Shown here piece after piece: positions 6,586 to 15,238 of a DNA stretch of 36,297 nucleotides. The notes under the pieces were generated by a model. It was not told the DNA's origin. It saw nothing but the letters and a program-made list of their open reading frames with translations, and searched no databases. The position numbers were made by a program, and so were the translations under genes. Source of the stretch: Actinomycetes bacterium (GTDB lineage: Bacteria; Actinomycetota; Acidimicrobiia; Acidimicrobiales; UBA8190); contig JAJZLP010000092.1 of assembly GCA_021803325.1 (NCBI GenBank), positions 1 through 36,297 of the forward strand, in the 5' to 3' direction. How positions within the stretch are numbered: the first letter of the stretch is position 1; each line of letters starts with the position of its first letter.

Positions 6586-8220
6586 ATGGCCGCAGAAGAT
6601 CAGGACCCGAGCCCTGCCCGCTCACCATCGCCGGCCATGGGCCCGGCACCAGGCGTCGCGCACCTCGCCCGAGCGGTGCCGGCTGCTGCAGCCCCCGAGC
6701 TCCGGCCCGAACCGCCGGGCACCCACGTGGCGCCCACCGCTGCCCGCCCGAAGGCATCAGCAGAACGCCATGCTGCTTCAGCGTTGCCCGCCGGCCTCGT
6801 CGAGCAGGCCGCGCAGCTCGCCGCGGGCTCGTGCACGTCGGAGGAGCTGGTCGAAACCGCCCTGGACCGGGTGTTCGCGTCCCAGCCCTCGTTGAACGCG
6901 TTTCGGATCGTCCGGGCCGACGAGGCACGGCGCGAGGCAGCGGATGCCGACCGGCGCCTCCAAGCCGGCGAGCGGGCGCCGCTGCTCGGGGTCCCTGTCG
7001 TGATCAAGGACGACACCGACATCGCCGGTCTTCCCACGGCGTTCGGGTGCGCCGGCGCCTTTCCCGCAGCCCAAGTCGATGCCGAGGTGGTTCGCCGGCT
7101 GCGCGCCGCCGGCGCGGTGATCGTCGGCAAGACCAACACCCCGGAGCTCGGACAGTGGCCGTTCACCGAAGGCGTGGCCTTCGGCGCCACGCGAAACCCG
7201 TGGGACCTCGATGTCACGCCTGGCGGATCATCGGGCGGGACCGCCGCTGCGGTGAGCGCCGGCATCGTGGCTGCCGGGATCGGCAGCGATGGCGCCGGAT
7301 CGGTCCGGATCCCCGCAGCCTGGTGCCACCTCGTCGGCATCAAGCCGCAACGTGGCCGCATCTCGACCTGGCCCGACAGCGACGCCTTCTACGGGCTCAC
7401 CACCCACGGGGTCCTGGCGCGCACGGTCGGCGATGCCGCCGTGCTGCTCGACGTCGTGAGCGGCTCGCATCCCGGAGACCGGTACCAAGCCGCAACCCTG
7501 GCGGAGCCAGTCGCCGACTCAGCCCGTCGCGACCCGGGTCGCCTGCGGATCGGCTTGTCACTGCGGCCCCCGTTCTCGCTGTTCCCCGTGAGCGTGGACC
7601 CCGAGGTGCGCGCCGCGGTGCAGCGGCTGGCCGGCGTGCTCGACGGCCTCGGGCACGATGTGCAGCCCCTCGATCCGCGCTACGGCCTGATCGGCACCTC
7701 GTTCCTGGCGCGCAGCCACCGCGGGCTCTCCGATTGGGGGAACCGGCTGCCCGGCCGGGCCGCACTCGATCCGCGCACGGCACAGAACTGCCGCTCCGGC
7801 GGCCGTATCCCCCGAGCAGCGCTGCGCGCCGCGGTGCGGTCCGAAGGGTGGTGGGCCCGGCGCGTCGGCGCCGTCTTCAGAACCGTCGACGTCATCCTGG
7901 CCCCGACGACCGCCACCCCCCCGCTCGAGATCGGCGCAGCCAACGGGCGCAGCAACTGGCAGACCGACCGCCTGGTGGTGGCCGCATGCCCGTTCGCCTG
8001 GCCATGGAACGTCCTGGGCTGGCCCGGGGTCAACGTCCCTGCCGGCCTGACCACGGCGGGCCTCCCCGTCGGCGCTCAGCTGTTGGGACCGGCGGACAGC
8101 GAGCCCCGGCTGGTGTCGCTCGCCGCTCAGCTCCAGGCGGTCGAGCGGTGGGACCTCCGCCATCCGCCGAACAGCTATGCGCACGACCCCGGCGGCACCA
8201 GCACAGCAGCGTCGAGCTGA
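6586..8220 (+). CDS. Amidase signature family hydrolase
   Basis: The Ser-cisSer-Lys triad of the amidase signature family is visible: Lys141 in VVIKDDTD, Ser215 in GGSSGG and the likely nucleophile Ser239 in GSDGAGSVRIP. Downstream sequence, including the VDVILAPTTATPP stretch, fits the family. The substrate cannot be told; members cleave amides of fatty acids, nylon oligomers, aryl acids or Glu-tRNA. There is no gatB partner and the context is a TetR operon, so GatA is unlikely. I chose ATG at 6586 because of AGGAG eight bases upstream. Residues 1-70 are a Pro/Ala-rich extension outside the fold. The stop overlaps the next start (TGATG), so translation with tetR is coupled. It sits as a plus-strand insert between conserved minus-strand operons. 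Confidence 0.88.
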   Translation: MAAEDQDPSPARSPSPAMGPAPGVAHLARAVPAAAAPELRPEPPGTHVAPTAARPKASAERHAASALPAGLVEQAAQLAAGSCTSEELVETALDRVFASQPSLNAFRIVRADEARREAADADRRLQAGERAPLLGVPVVIKDDTDIAGLPTAFGCAGAFPAAQVDAEVVRRLRAAGAVIVGKTNTPELGQWPFTEGVAFGATRNPWDLDVTPGGSSGGTAAAVSAGIVAAGIGSDGAGSVRIPAAWCHLVGIKPQRGRISTWPDSDAFYGLTTHGVLARTVGDAAVLLDVVSGSHPGDRYQAATLAEPVADSARRDPGRLRIGLSLRPPFSLFPVSVDPEVRAAVQRLAGVLDGLGHDVQPLDPRYGLIGTSFLARSHRGLSDWGNRLPGRAALDPRTAQNCRSGGRIPRAALRAAVRSEGWWARRVGAVFRTVDVILAPTTATPPLEIGAANGRSNWQTDRLVVAACPFAWPWNVLGWPGVNVPAGLTTAGLPVGAQLLGPADSEPRLVSLAAQLQAVERWDLRHPPNSYAHDPGGTSTAASS

Positions 8221-8813
8221 TGCCCCTGGGGGCGACGGTGCCGGCCAGCGCAGGCGCCCGCGACCGGATCCTGCAGGCCGCCGCGGCCGTCGTAGGCGAG
8301 CATGGGATCGGCGGCTTCACCAACCGCCTCGTCGCCCGGGCAGCCGGCGTGTCGCTGGGCTCGTTGACCTACCACTTTCCCGCACAGCAGGACCTGCTGC
8401 GTGCCTGCCTCGAGGCGTTCGTCGACGCGGAGATCGATCGGATCGCCGCCATCGCCGCCAGCGTCAGCGCCCGGCCGGTCGACCCACGGACCGCTGCCCA
8501 CCACGCCGAGGCGGTCATCGAGTCCATCGTCCTCGGGCCCCACCATGTCGGTGCGTTCGAGCTCTACCTGCAGGCCGCTCGCGACCCGGGTCTCGCCGAG
8601 GTCGCCCGGCGGTGCTGGGACGGGTACGACCGGGCCGCCACGGCGATCCTGGTGGCCCTCGGCGTCGACGAGGCAGCGGCAACCGCCCCTCGTATCGTCG
8701 CCCTCGTCGCCGGGTCGCAGCTCCGCCGCATCGCTACCGGTCAGGCAACACCGGGAATGCTCGCCGGTGGGCTCAGCCTGCTCATCGGCGCGGACCTCGG
8801 GACGCCGGACTGA
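8220..8813 (+). CDS. TetR family transcriptional regulator
   Basis: A 197-residue protein with the TetR helix-turn-helix at residues ~15-60: ILQAAAAVVGEHGIGGFTNR, then VARAAGVSLGSLTYHFPAQQ. The rest is the variable helical ligand-binding and dimer domain. ATG at 8220 overlaps the amidase stop as TGATG. Likely role, by context: repressor of its own operon through the palindrome at 6533-6550, relieved by a ligand related to the amidase substrate or product. The ligand is not predictable from sequence. Confidence 0.9.
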   Translation: MPLGATVPASAGARDRILQAAAAVVGEHGIGGFTNRLVARAAGVSLGSLTYHFPAQQDLLRACLEAFVDAEIDRIAAIAASVSARPVDPRTAAHHAEAVIESIVLGPHHVGAFELYLQAARDPGLAEVARRCWDGYDRAATAILVALGVDEAAATAPRIVALVAGSQLRRIATGQATPGMLAGGLSLLIGADLGTPD

Positions 8814-9110
8814 CCACCACACGCCCACCCGACCCGACCCGACCCGGCACGGGTCACGCCACAGAGCGCCAGACCCACCACCACACGCCCACCACACGCC
8901 CACCCGACCCGACCCGACCCGACCCGGCACGGGTCACGCCACAGAGCACCAGACCCACCACCGCACGCCGGCCCGAACCGGCACGGGTCACGCCACAGAG
9001 CACCAGACCCACCACCGCACGCCGGCCCGAACCGGCACGGGTCACGCCACAGAGCACCAGACCCACCACCACACGCCGACCCCGACCCGGCACGGGGCAC
9101 GCCACCGGGC
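8814..9110. repeat. 54-bp tandem repeat array between convergent tetR and priA
   Basis: The string cggcacgggtcacgcc starts at 8845, 8925, 8979, 9033 and (diverged) 9088. Spacings are 80, 54, 54 and 55 bp; the first interval holds extra cccgac and ccacacgcc units. The two central copies are nearly identical, so expansion is recent. Together with 9111-9198, where I see nothing else, it fills the 385 bp between the two gene ends. I see no convincing gene or classical terminator in it. Confidence 0.85.
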
Positions 9111-9198
9111 AATTTGCGGCGGCCTGTTCGCCGACCGGCCGGCTCCCGGGCTGACCCCCCGGGACCAGCTCCGGCTCTGCCAGGCCGTGGAGCTCCGC

Positions 9199-11406
9199 TC
9201 ACATGTGCTGAGGATCCACCTCCACCCGCAGGCGCTCCGGCGGCCGGGGCACCGACGCCAGCACGTCGCAGAGACGCTGCACGTCGGGAGCGCGGACCGC
9301 CCAGATGCCGGCGAACGGCCCGTCGATCTCGACGTCCTGGCCGGCCACCTGGGCAAGCGCTTGGGCATAGCCGAGCGCCCCCGGACCACCCACGTGGGCG
9401 ACAGCGGTCACCGGCGGCATTTGGAGCGCGGTGCGCACGTCGAGCTCGGCCGCGGCAACGACACTGGGATCACCGGCAACCGCGGCCCGCACCACCGGAT
9501 GCGATGGCTGGCGGGTCTGCAGGACCACCCGTCCGGGCGCTCGTCCGGCGGGCGACGACAACATCGAGTGCCGCACGCTGCGTGCCGCTCGCACCACGAG
9601 CGCCATGGCTTCCTCGGCAGCGCGCAGCCGGGGGGCCAGCAGCTCGGTGTCGAGATCGAGCAGGACCACCGCGTCGGCGTTCCCGATCCTGCGGAGCGCC
9701 GCGTCCGTCCCGACCACCACCGGCGCTCCCCCCGATGGATCACCACCGTCGTCGGCGCTGGCCCCGGTCACTTCCGCCACGTCTCCACCTGCAAGCGCCT
9801 GCAGGTCCCGCCGCAGTCGCGTCACGCCGAGTCGCAGCGCCCGCGTCGACGTCGACCCGCACCTGGCGCACACGACCGGTCGCGATGTCGAGCACCGGCG
9901 GCACGCCAGCTGCGGTGGCGCCCCGTCCACCAGCTCGAACGATCCGTGACATGTCGGGCACCGGGCCAGCTCGCCGCAGGCTGCGCACGCCACCAGGCGC
10001 GCACCCCCTGTCCGGTTCACGACACAGATCACCCGACGCGCCGGGCCGGCGGGGCCCGAGGTCGAGGCCACATCGGTTGCCCAGCGCGTCAGCTCGGCGA
10101 CCCGGGGCGACAGCAGGCCGTGGCGGGGGTCTGCTGCCCGCCGGTCGATCACCTCGACGGGCGGCCATGCCTGCCGCTCGGCGGCACGGGTCGGTGTCAC
10201 CAGTCGGCCCGCAGCCAGCAGGTCGAGCGACGGGCACGGGGAGACCAGGGCGCACGGTGCGCCCTGCCGCCGGGCCCGCTCCGCGACGACAGCCCAGGCC
10301 GACCATGTGGGGGCTCGCTGCTCGACCAGCGCCTCGTCGTGAGCGTCGAGCACCACCGCCGCCACGAGCGCCGGGATCGGTGCCCAGGCTGCGGCTCGGG
10401 TGCCGACGACGACACACCCACCCCGGCGTGCCAACGCCCACCCATCGGGGAGCTCCGCCACGGGGAACCCGGCGCGGCGCAGACGAGCGGACACCGCCCG
10501 CACCTGCCGGATCTCGGGAACGACGACGAGCACGCCGCCACCGGATCCTGCAAGTCCCAGGCGACCGGCCGCTGCCATCACCAGATCGGTGGGATCTGCT
10601 GCCGGTCCAAGCCGGACGACAGTTGTCCCACCGCCGAGCGCGGCAGCGATGTCGATCCCGCCGCTCGGGCTGCGTTCCGAGGCCGCCGACCCCACCGGTG
10701 CCACACCCCCAGGCGCCGACCCCACCGGTGCCACACCCCCAGGCGCCGACCCCGCCGGCACCACACGCCCAGACACCGACCCCACCGGTGCCACACCCCC
10801 AGGCGCCGACCCCGCCGGCACCACACCCCCAGCCGGATTCGTCAGGGCCAGCCCAGGCAGCTCGCGTACGACGGTGGAGGACGATGCGGTTCGCAGGAAC
10901 GTGGTGACGCTGCCCGCCCACCGCCATGCCGCCCACGGCGCCAGATCCAGGACCGCTGGTGGCGGCCCGATCCCGCGAGCTGCTGCCAGCGGACGCAGCA
11001 CCACGCCAGGCGGTGGCGTCACCCCAACCTCGACGACCCAAGCCCGTACCTTGCGGCCATGCAGGACGATCCGGACCTCGGAGCCGACATCGATCCGCCC
11101 TGCCATCTGCGGAGGCACGAGGTAGTCGAACCGGCGACGCAGCGCCGCCACGTCCGGCACCACCCGAACCACCAGCCCGGTATCGCCAGCACCCGCCCCG
11201 CCAACATCGGCGCCGCTAGCACGCGCCTCGCCGGTACGAGCAGCAGCGCCAGGGCGGTCAGGGCCAGGACGAGCTTCGCTCGCAGCGCCAGGACGAGCCT
11301 CGCCCGCGGTGCGAGCCTCGCCCGCGGTGGGACCCGTGGCACCGCCACCATCGACCACCCGCCGCTCGGGCTGGCTCGACTGGCCCGCGTCGTCCCTGCC
11401 CGCCAC
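9199..11406 (-). CDS. priA: Primosomal protein PriA, degenerate actinobacterial type
   Basis: PriA recognises stalled or D-loop DNA and reloads the replisome. An N-terminal DNA-binding domain starts near FDYLVPPQMAGRIDVGSEVR. A helicase-like region follows, then the zinc region with eight cysteines (CAACGELARCPTCHG, CRRC, CARC). I cannot find a Walker A GxxGxGKT motif. The DEAH position reads LDAHDEA. Loss of ATPase motifs is known for actinobacterial PriA, so the protein is probably a DNA-binding loader and not a helicase. The start is uncertain: GTG at 11406, 32 bp after metK, gives 735 residues with a ~70-residue low-complexity head. A 30-bp tandem repeat adds ~50 residues of PVGSAPGGVA type at ~192-241. 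Confidence 0.85.
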   Translation of the reverse strand: MAGRDDAGQSSQPERRVVDGGGATGPTAGEARTAGEARPGAASEARPGPDRPGAAARTGEARASGADVGGAGAGDTGLVVRVVPDVAALRRRFDYLVPPQMAGRIDVGSEVRIVLHGRKVRAWVVEVGVTPPPGVVLRPLAAARGIGPPPAVLDLAPWAAWRWAGSVTTFLRTASSSTVVRELPGLALTNPAGGVVPAGSAPGGVAPVGSVSGRVVPAGSAPGGVAPVGSAPGGVAPVGSAASERSPSGGIDIAAALGGGTTVVRLGPAADPTDLVMAAAGRLGLAGSGGGVLVVVPEIRQVRAVSARLRRAGFPVAELPDGWALARRGGCVVVGTRAAAWAPIPALVAAVVLDAHDEALVEQRAPTWSAWAVVAERARRQGAPCALVSPCPSLDLLAAGRLVTPTRAAERQAWPPVEVIDRRAADPRHGLLSPRVAELTRWATDVASTSGPAGPARRVICVVNRTGGARLVACAACGELARCPTCHGSFELVDGAPPQLACRRCSTSRPVVCARCGSTSTRALRLGVTRLRRDLQALAGGDVAEVTGASADDGGDPSGGAPVVVGTDAALRRIGNADAVVLLDLDTELLAPRLRAAEEAMALVVRAARSVRHSMLSSPAGRAPGRVVLQTRQPSHPVVRAAVAGDPSVVAAAELDVRTALQMPPVTAVAHVGGPGALGYAQALAQVAGQDVEIDGPFAGIWAVRAPDVQRLCDVLASVPRPPERLRVEVDPQHM
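10684..10833. repeat. 30-bp tandem repeat inside priA
   Basis: Five 30-bp units (cgccgaccccaccggtgcca and ten more bases) start at 10684, 10714, 10744, 10774 and 10804. They keep the priA frame and encode ten-residue steps of Gly/Val/Ala/Pro/Ser at the boundary before the helicase-like core. Confidence 0.85.
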
Positions 11407-11438
11407 CCGGCCTGCTCGCGTGTGCCGGCTGCTGCCGG

Positions 11439-12635
11439 CTACAGGCCCAGTGCCCGGCGAAGGTCGTCGACGCGTGGGGTGCTCTCCCAGGTGAGCTCCT
11501 TGTCGGCACGCCCGAAGTGGCCGTAGGCGGCCGTCCGCCGGTAGATCGGACGACGCAGGTCGAGGTCGCGGACGATGGCCGCGGGTCGCAGGTCGAACAC
11601 CTCGCGCACGGCCGACTCGATGCGGGTCGGGTCGACGGTCTCGGTGCCGAAGGTGTCGACCAGCAAGGAGATCGGATGAGCCACGCCGATGGCGTACGCG
11701 ACCTGGACCTCGCAACGCCGGGCGGCGCCGGTGGCCACGACATGCTTGGCCACCCACCGCGCCGCATAGGCGCCAGAACGGTCGACTTTGGAGGGGTCCT
11801 TGCCGGAGAAGGCACCTCCACCGTGGCGAGCCATGCCGCCGTAGGTGTCGACGATGATCTTCCGGCCGGTGAGCCCGGCGTCCGCGTGGGGCCCGCCCAG
11901 CTCGAACTTGCCGGTCGGGTTGGCCAGCACCCGCAGCGCCGTCGAGTCGAGCTCCGGCGGCAGCAGCGGGTGGATGACGTGTTCACGCAGGTCGGGGAGC
12001 AGCAGGGTCTCGATGTCGACACCTGCCGCGTGCTGCGTCGACACCAGCACCGTGTCGAGCGCGACGGGCCGGCCGTCCTCGTACACGACGGACACCTGGG
12101 TCTTGCCGTCGGGGCGCAGGTACGGCAGGAGACCGACGCGCCGGACCTGGGCCAGGCGCTGGGCCAGGCGGTGCGCCAGCCAGATCGGCAGCGGCATGAG
12201 GTCTGGCGTCTCGTCGCAGGCGTACCCGAACATCATCCCCTGGTCGCCTGCCCCCTGGGCGTTCAAGCGGTCCTCGCCCCCGCTGCCGGTGCGGAGCTCG
12301 TGAGCGGCGTCGACACCCTGAGCGATGTCGGGTGACTGCTCGTCGAGCGCCACCATCACCCCGCAGGTCCGCCCGTTGAAGCCATAGGCGTCGCTGTCGT
12401 ACCCGATGTCGCACACCGTCGACCGGACGATCGACGGGATGTCCACGTAGCACGACGTCGAGATCTCCCCAGCCACCACGACGAGCCCGGTGGTGAGCAG
12501 CGTCTCACAGGCCACACGCCCCATCGGGTCCTGCTCCAAGACGGCATCGAGGACCGCGTCGGAGATCTGGTCGGCCATCTTGTCGGGGTGGCCTTCGGTG
12601 ACCGACTCCGAGGTGAAGGTGTATCGGCTCGTCAC
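11439..12635 (-). CDS. metK: S-adenosylmethionine synthetase
   Basis: MetK makes S-adenosylmethionine from methionine and ATP. The three-domain enzyme is complete at 398 residues: [17 protein letters not shown] near the N-terminus, [15 protein letters not shown] with ATP-binding residues, and the [16 protein letters not shown] phosphate loop. The start is GTG at 12635, overlapping the coaBC stop as GTGA, with GAGGAG six bases upstream. SAM is the methyl donor for corrin synthesis, including the CobL step encoded nearby, though the two are in different transcription units. No SAM riboswitch is visible. Confidence 0.97.
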   Translation of the reverse strand: MTSRYTFTSESVTEGHPDKMADQISDAVLDAVLEQDPMGRVACETLLTTGLVVVAGEISTSCYVDIPSIVRSTVCDIGYDSDAYGFNGRTCGVMVALDEQSPDIAQGVDAAHELRTGSGGEDRLNAQGAGDQGMMFGYACDETPDLMPLPIWLAHRLAQRLAQVRRVGLLPYLRPDGKTQVSVVYEDGRPVALDTVLVSTQHAAGVDIETLLLPDLREHVIHPLLPPELDSTALRVLANPTGKFELGGPHADAGLTGRKIIVDTYGGMARHGGGAFSGKDPSKVDRSGAYAARWVAKHVVATGAARRCEVQVAYAIGVAHPISLLVDTFGTETVDPTRIESAVREVFDLRPAAIVRDLDLRRPIYRRTAAYGHFGRADKELTWESTPRVDDLRRALGL

Positions 12636-13942
12636 GGTTCGCTCCTCGTCGGGGGGCTTGCATCGTCGGGGCCGCGAGCGGCTCGGCAGGCGACCACCCT
12701 ATCCAACACGGCACCAGCGACCTCTCCCTTGGACGACAGGCCGACGACCGTCCGGCTGCCGTCCGTTCCGAAGATGGTGACGGCGTTCGAGTCGCCGTCG
12801 AAGCCCGTACCGGGGGCGGCGACGTCGTTGGCCACCACCAGGTCCACCCCCTTCGACCGCAGCTTCTGGAGGGCCCGCTCCTCGAGATCGCCGGTCTCGG
12901 CGGCAAAACCGACCAGGACCTGCCCAGCACGCCGTCGCCGTCCCAGCTCGGCCAGGATGTCGACCGTCGGCTCCAAGTCGAGCTGCGGAAGCCCATCGGA
13001 TTTCCGCAGTTTGACCGGTGCCACTGCAGCCGGCCGGAAGTCGGCGACGGCGGCCGCCATCACCACGACATCGGCATGCTCCGCTGCGGCCAGCACCGCC
13101 TCCGCCATCTCCGCCGCGGTGTCGACACGCACCACCGTCGCACCGGGCGGAACCGCTCGCTCCGCTGTCGTCACCAGCACGACATCAGCCCCGCGGTCCG
13201 CGGCGGCTGCAGCGATGGCGTGGCCCTGCTTGCCCGACGATCGGTTGGTGATGAAGCGGACCGGGTCGATCGGCTCGCGGGTTCCCCCGGCGCTCACCAC
13301 CACTGTCGTCCCTGCCAGGTCTGCAGCATCCGTTCGCGCCAGGCGCGCCGACACTGCCGCCACGATGTCGACCGGATCGGCGAGGCGCCCCGTGCCGACA
13401 TCCCCGCCAGCCAGCCGGCCCGACCCCGGCTCCACGACATGGACGCCGCGCCGGCGCAGCGTCGCCAGGTTCTCCTGCACAGCCGGGTGCTCCCACATCT
13501 CGGTGTGCATGGCAGGGCACACGATGACCGGAGCGCGTGTGGCGAGCACCGTGGCAGCAAGCAGCCCGTCGGAGATCCCCGCCGCGTACGTGCCGAGGAA
13601 CCGGGCCGTGGCCGGGACGACGACGATCAGGTCCGCCTGTTGACCCAGTGCGGTGTGCGGGATCGGGTCCTGCTCGCGCCACAGGCTGCGCTGCACCGGC
13701 TCGGACGCCAGCGCCGACAGCGTGACCTCACCCACAAACCGGGTGGCGTCCTCGGTCATCACCGGGACGACGTGCGCGCCGAGGTCAACGAGCCGGCGGC
13801 ACACCTCGACCGCCTTGTATGCCGCGATCCCACCGGTCACCCCGAGGACAACGCGCCGCCCGGTGAGCGCCGGACCAGAGCGATCCGCTACCGGCGCCGG
13901 CTCCCCGGCGTTCTCCGCAGCCTCGGAACCACCGCCGTGCAC
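12632..13942 (-). CDS. coaBC: Bifunctional phosphopantothenoylcysteine decarboxylase / phosphopantothenate-cysteine ligase
   Basis: CoaBC carries out two steps of coenzyme A synthesis. The CoaC flavoprotein domain begins at [20 protein letters not shown] and includes the [15 protein letters not shown] substrate region. The CoaB ligase domain starts near [20 protein letters not shown] and contains KLRKSDGLP and [20 protein letters not shown]. The start is uncertain: GTG at 13942 lies 22 bp after rpoZ and gives 436 residues. An ATG or GTG further upstream at 14002 would overlap rpoZ. The TGA overlaps the GTG of metK. The rpoZ-coaBC-metK order is conserved in actinobacteria. Confidence 0.95.
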   Translation of the reverse strand: MHGGGSEAAENAGEPAPVADRSGPALTGRRVVLGVTGGIAAYKAVEVCRRLVDLGAHVVPVMTEDATRFVGEVTLSALASEPVQRSLWREQDPIPHTALGQQADLIVVVPATARFLGTYAAGISDGLLAATVLATRAPVIVCPAMHTEMWEHPAVQENLATLRRRGVHVVEPGSGRLAGGDVGTGRLADPVDIVAAVSARLARTDAADLAGTTVVVSAGGTREPIDPVRFITNRSSGKQGHAIAAAAADRGADVVLVTTAERAVPPGATVVRVDTAAEMAEAVLAAAEHADVVVMAAAVADFRPAAVAPVKLRKSDGLPQLDLEPTVDILAELGRRRRAGQVLVGFAAETGDLEERALQKLRSKGVDLVVANDVAAPGTGFDGDSNAVTIFGTDGSRTVVGLSSKGEVAGAVLDRVVACRAARGPDDASPPTRSEP

Positions 13943-13964
13943 TCGACGAGCCCCGGTCGGGGGC

Positions 13965-14291
13965 TCAGGCGCCGGGTGGTGCCGGCTCGGTGGCGGCGGC
14001 ACCCGGCGCGACCGGCTCCTCGTCGCCCGCTGCCGCCTCGCCCGGCTCGATCCTGCAGAGCACCGCCTTGCCAGCGGCGATCTCCTCGAAGGCGATGGTC
14101 AGGGGCTTGCCCGACACCGAGGTGACCTGCGGAGGAGCAACCATGCCCAGCCCCTCGCCCAGCTGGTTGTAGTACGAGTTGATCTGCCGGGCGCGACGGG
14201 CTGCCAGGGCGACCAAGGTGAACTTGGAGTCGACCGAGTCGAGGAGCACCTCGACAGGCGGGTCCATGAGCGTCGTCGTTCGCTTCGGCAT
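13965..14291 (-). CDS. rpoZ: RNA polymerase omega subunit
   Basis: Omega helps fold and hold the beta-prime subunit. The signature SKFTLVALAARRARQINSYY followed by NQLGEG, at residues ~22-47, is typical, as is the conserved IAFEEIAAGK segment. The length (108 residues) is normal for actinobacteria, with an acidic, Ala/Pro-rich tail. The start is ATG at 14291 with GGAAGGA seven bases upstream, 26 bp after gmk. Confidence 0.95.
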   Translation of the reverse strand: MPKRTTTLMDPPVEVLLDSVDSKFTLVALAARRARQINSYYNQLGEGLGMVAPPQVTSVSGKPLTIAFEEIAAGKAVLCRIEPGEAAAGDEEPVAPGAAATEPAPPGA

Positions 14292-14317
14292 TCAGGTTCC
14301 TTCCGGGCAGCGGGGGG

Positions 14318-14890
14318 TCACGCGTGGCCGCTGGGGGACGCCGCCGCCGGGGGCGCGCCATCACGATGGGATCTCAGTATAGCGACCAGGTCGGCCACAG
14401 CCCGGTCGACCTCCTCGTTGACGACGACATGATCACAGAACGATCGCAGCTCTTCGACTTCTCCGACGCCTCGAGCCACGCGCCGCGCCACCGCCGCCTC
14501 GTCGTCACCACGGCCACGGAGACGCTCGCGCTGCACCTCGACGCTCGGCGGCACCAGCATCACCACCACGGCGTCGGGCACGAGCTCCTTGACCTGCCGG
14601 GCCCCCTGCACGTCGATCTCGAGCAGGACGTCGCGGCCCGCGGGGGGATCGGGCACTGGCGTGCCGTAGCCGTGACCCAGGAATTCGGCGTGCTCCAGGA
14701 AGCCCCCTGACGCCGCCTTGGCATCGAACCGATGGCGGTCGACGAAGACGTAGGCGTCAGAAGGCTCCCCAGGCCGCTGGGGCCGCGTCGTCCACGACCG
14801 ACTCAACCAGATCCGGGGATCGGCAGTGAGGAGGCGTTCAGCAACGGTCCCCTTGCCTGCTCCCCCGGGCCCGGACAGGACGACGATCAG
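14318..14890 (-). CDS. gmk: Guanylate kinase with apparent CTG start
   Basis: Gmk phosphorylates GMP to GDP. The P-loop LSGPGGAGKGT lies right at the N-terminus, followed by SRSWTTRPQRPGE (GMP binding), the FLEHAEFLGHGYGTP lid and LEIDVQGARQVKE. Conventional start codons in frame occur only after the P-loop (TTG at 14806), which would destroy the enzyme. Reading back in frame, the only plausible initiator is CTG at 14890-14888, which overlaps the mihF stop as CTGA, mirroring the GTGA and ATGA junctions elsewhere in the operon. This gives 190 residues beginning (Met)IVVLSGPGGAGKG, a normal guanylate kinase N-terminus. No Shine-Dalgarno sequence is evident, so initiation is probably coupled to mihF termination. 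Confidence 0.9.
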   Translation of the reverse strand: MIVVLSGPGGAGKGTVAERLLTADPRIWLSRSWTTRPQRPGEPSDAYVFVDRHRFDAKAASGGFLEHAEFLGHGYGTPVPDPPAGRDVLLEIDVQGARQVKELVPDAVVVMLVPPSVEVQRERLRGRGDDEAAVARRVARGVGEVEELRSFCDHVVVNEEVDRAVADLVAILRSHRDGAPPAAASPSGHA

Positions 14891-15207
14891 GATCGCGCCG
14901 TGTGGCTGAGCAGGGCCTCGCGTTGGTTGGCACCAAGGCCTTGCAGCCGTCGAGTCTCACTGATCCCGACGGTCTCCATCAGGCGGCGAGCCTTGACCTT
15001 GCCCAGGCCGGGCAGCGACTCGAGCACCGACAGAACTTTCATCTTGCCCACAGTGTCGTCGCCCTCGGCTCGGGACAGGAGGTCGGCGAGGCTCAGGGTG
15101 CCCATCTTGAGCCTCTCCTTCACTTCAGCCCGGTCCCGGCGGACCTTGGCAGCCTTGTCCAGCGCAGCCTGGCGCTGCTCGGCAGTGAGTGCAGGAGGTT
15201 GCGGCAT
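14887..15207 (-). CDS. mihF: Actinobacterial integration host factor
   Basis: This is the small nucleoid protein found only in actinobacteria, unrelated to proteobacterial IHF. It bends DNA and is essential in mycobacteria. The 106 residues contain the basic helical N-terminal half (TAEQRQAALDKAAKVRRDRA) and the helix-two-turn-helix LPGLGKVKARRLMETVGIS that contacts DNA. The start is ATG at 15207 with AAGGTGA five bases upstream. Position between pyrF and gmk is conserved across the phylum. Its stop overlaps the gmk start. Confidence 0.95.
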   Translation of the reverse strand: MPQPPALTAEQRQAALDKAAKVRRDRAEVKERLKMGTLSLADLLSRAEGDDTVGKMKVLSVLESLPGLGKVKARRLMETVGISETRRLQGLGANQREALLSHTARS

Positions 15208-15238
15208 GGGGTCACCTTAGCGCCCGTCACCTGGCAGG

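Noticed and set aside
5859..8219. Plus-strand frame joined to the front of tetR
   Set aside because: Only the part from ATG 8220 resembles a protein; the rest is out of frame over the amidase and antisense to def.
6586..8220. gatA (Glu-tRNA amidotransferase subunit A)
   Set aside because: Same family, but no gatB or gatC nearby, and the operon partner is a TetR regulator.
8814..9110. CRISPR array
   Set aside because: The 54-bp units are contiguous with no unique spacers, and no cas genes are present.
8741..9202. Minus-strand frame with 18-residue repeats (GGGSGALWRDPCR type) in the 54-bp array
   Set aside because: It overlaps the end of tetR, has no start context, and neighbouring repeat intervals of 55 and 80 bp would break the frame.
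8401..11526. Plus-strand open frame of over 1000 codons across tetR, the 54-bp repeat and antisense priA
   Set aside because: Product is Arg/Pro/His-rich low complexity, and it overlaps real genes on both strands.
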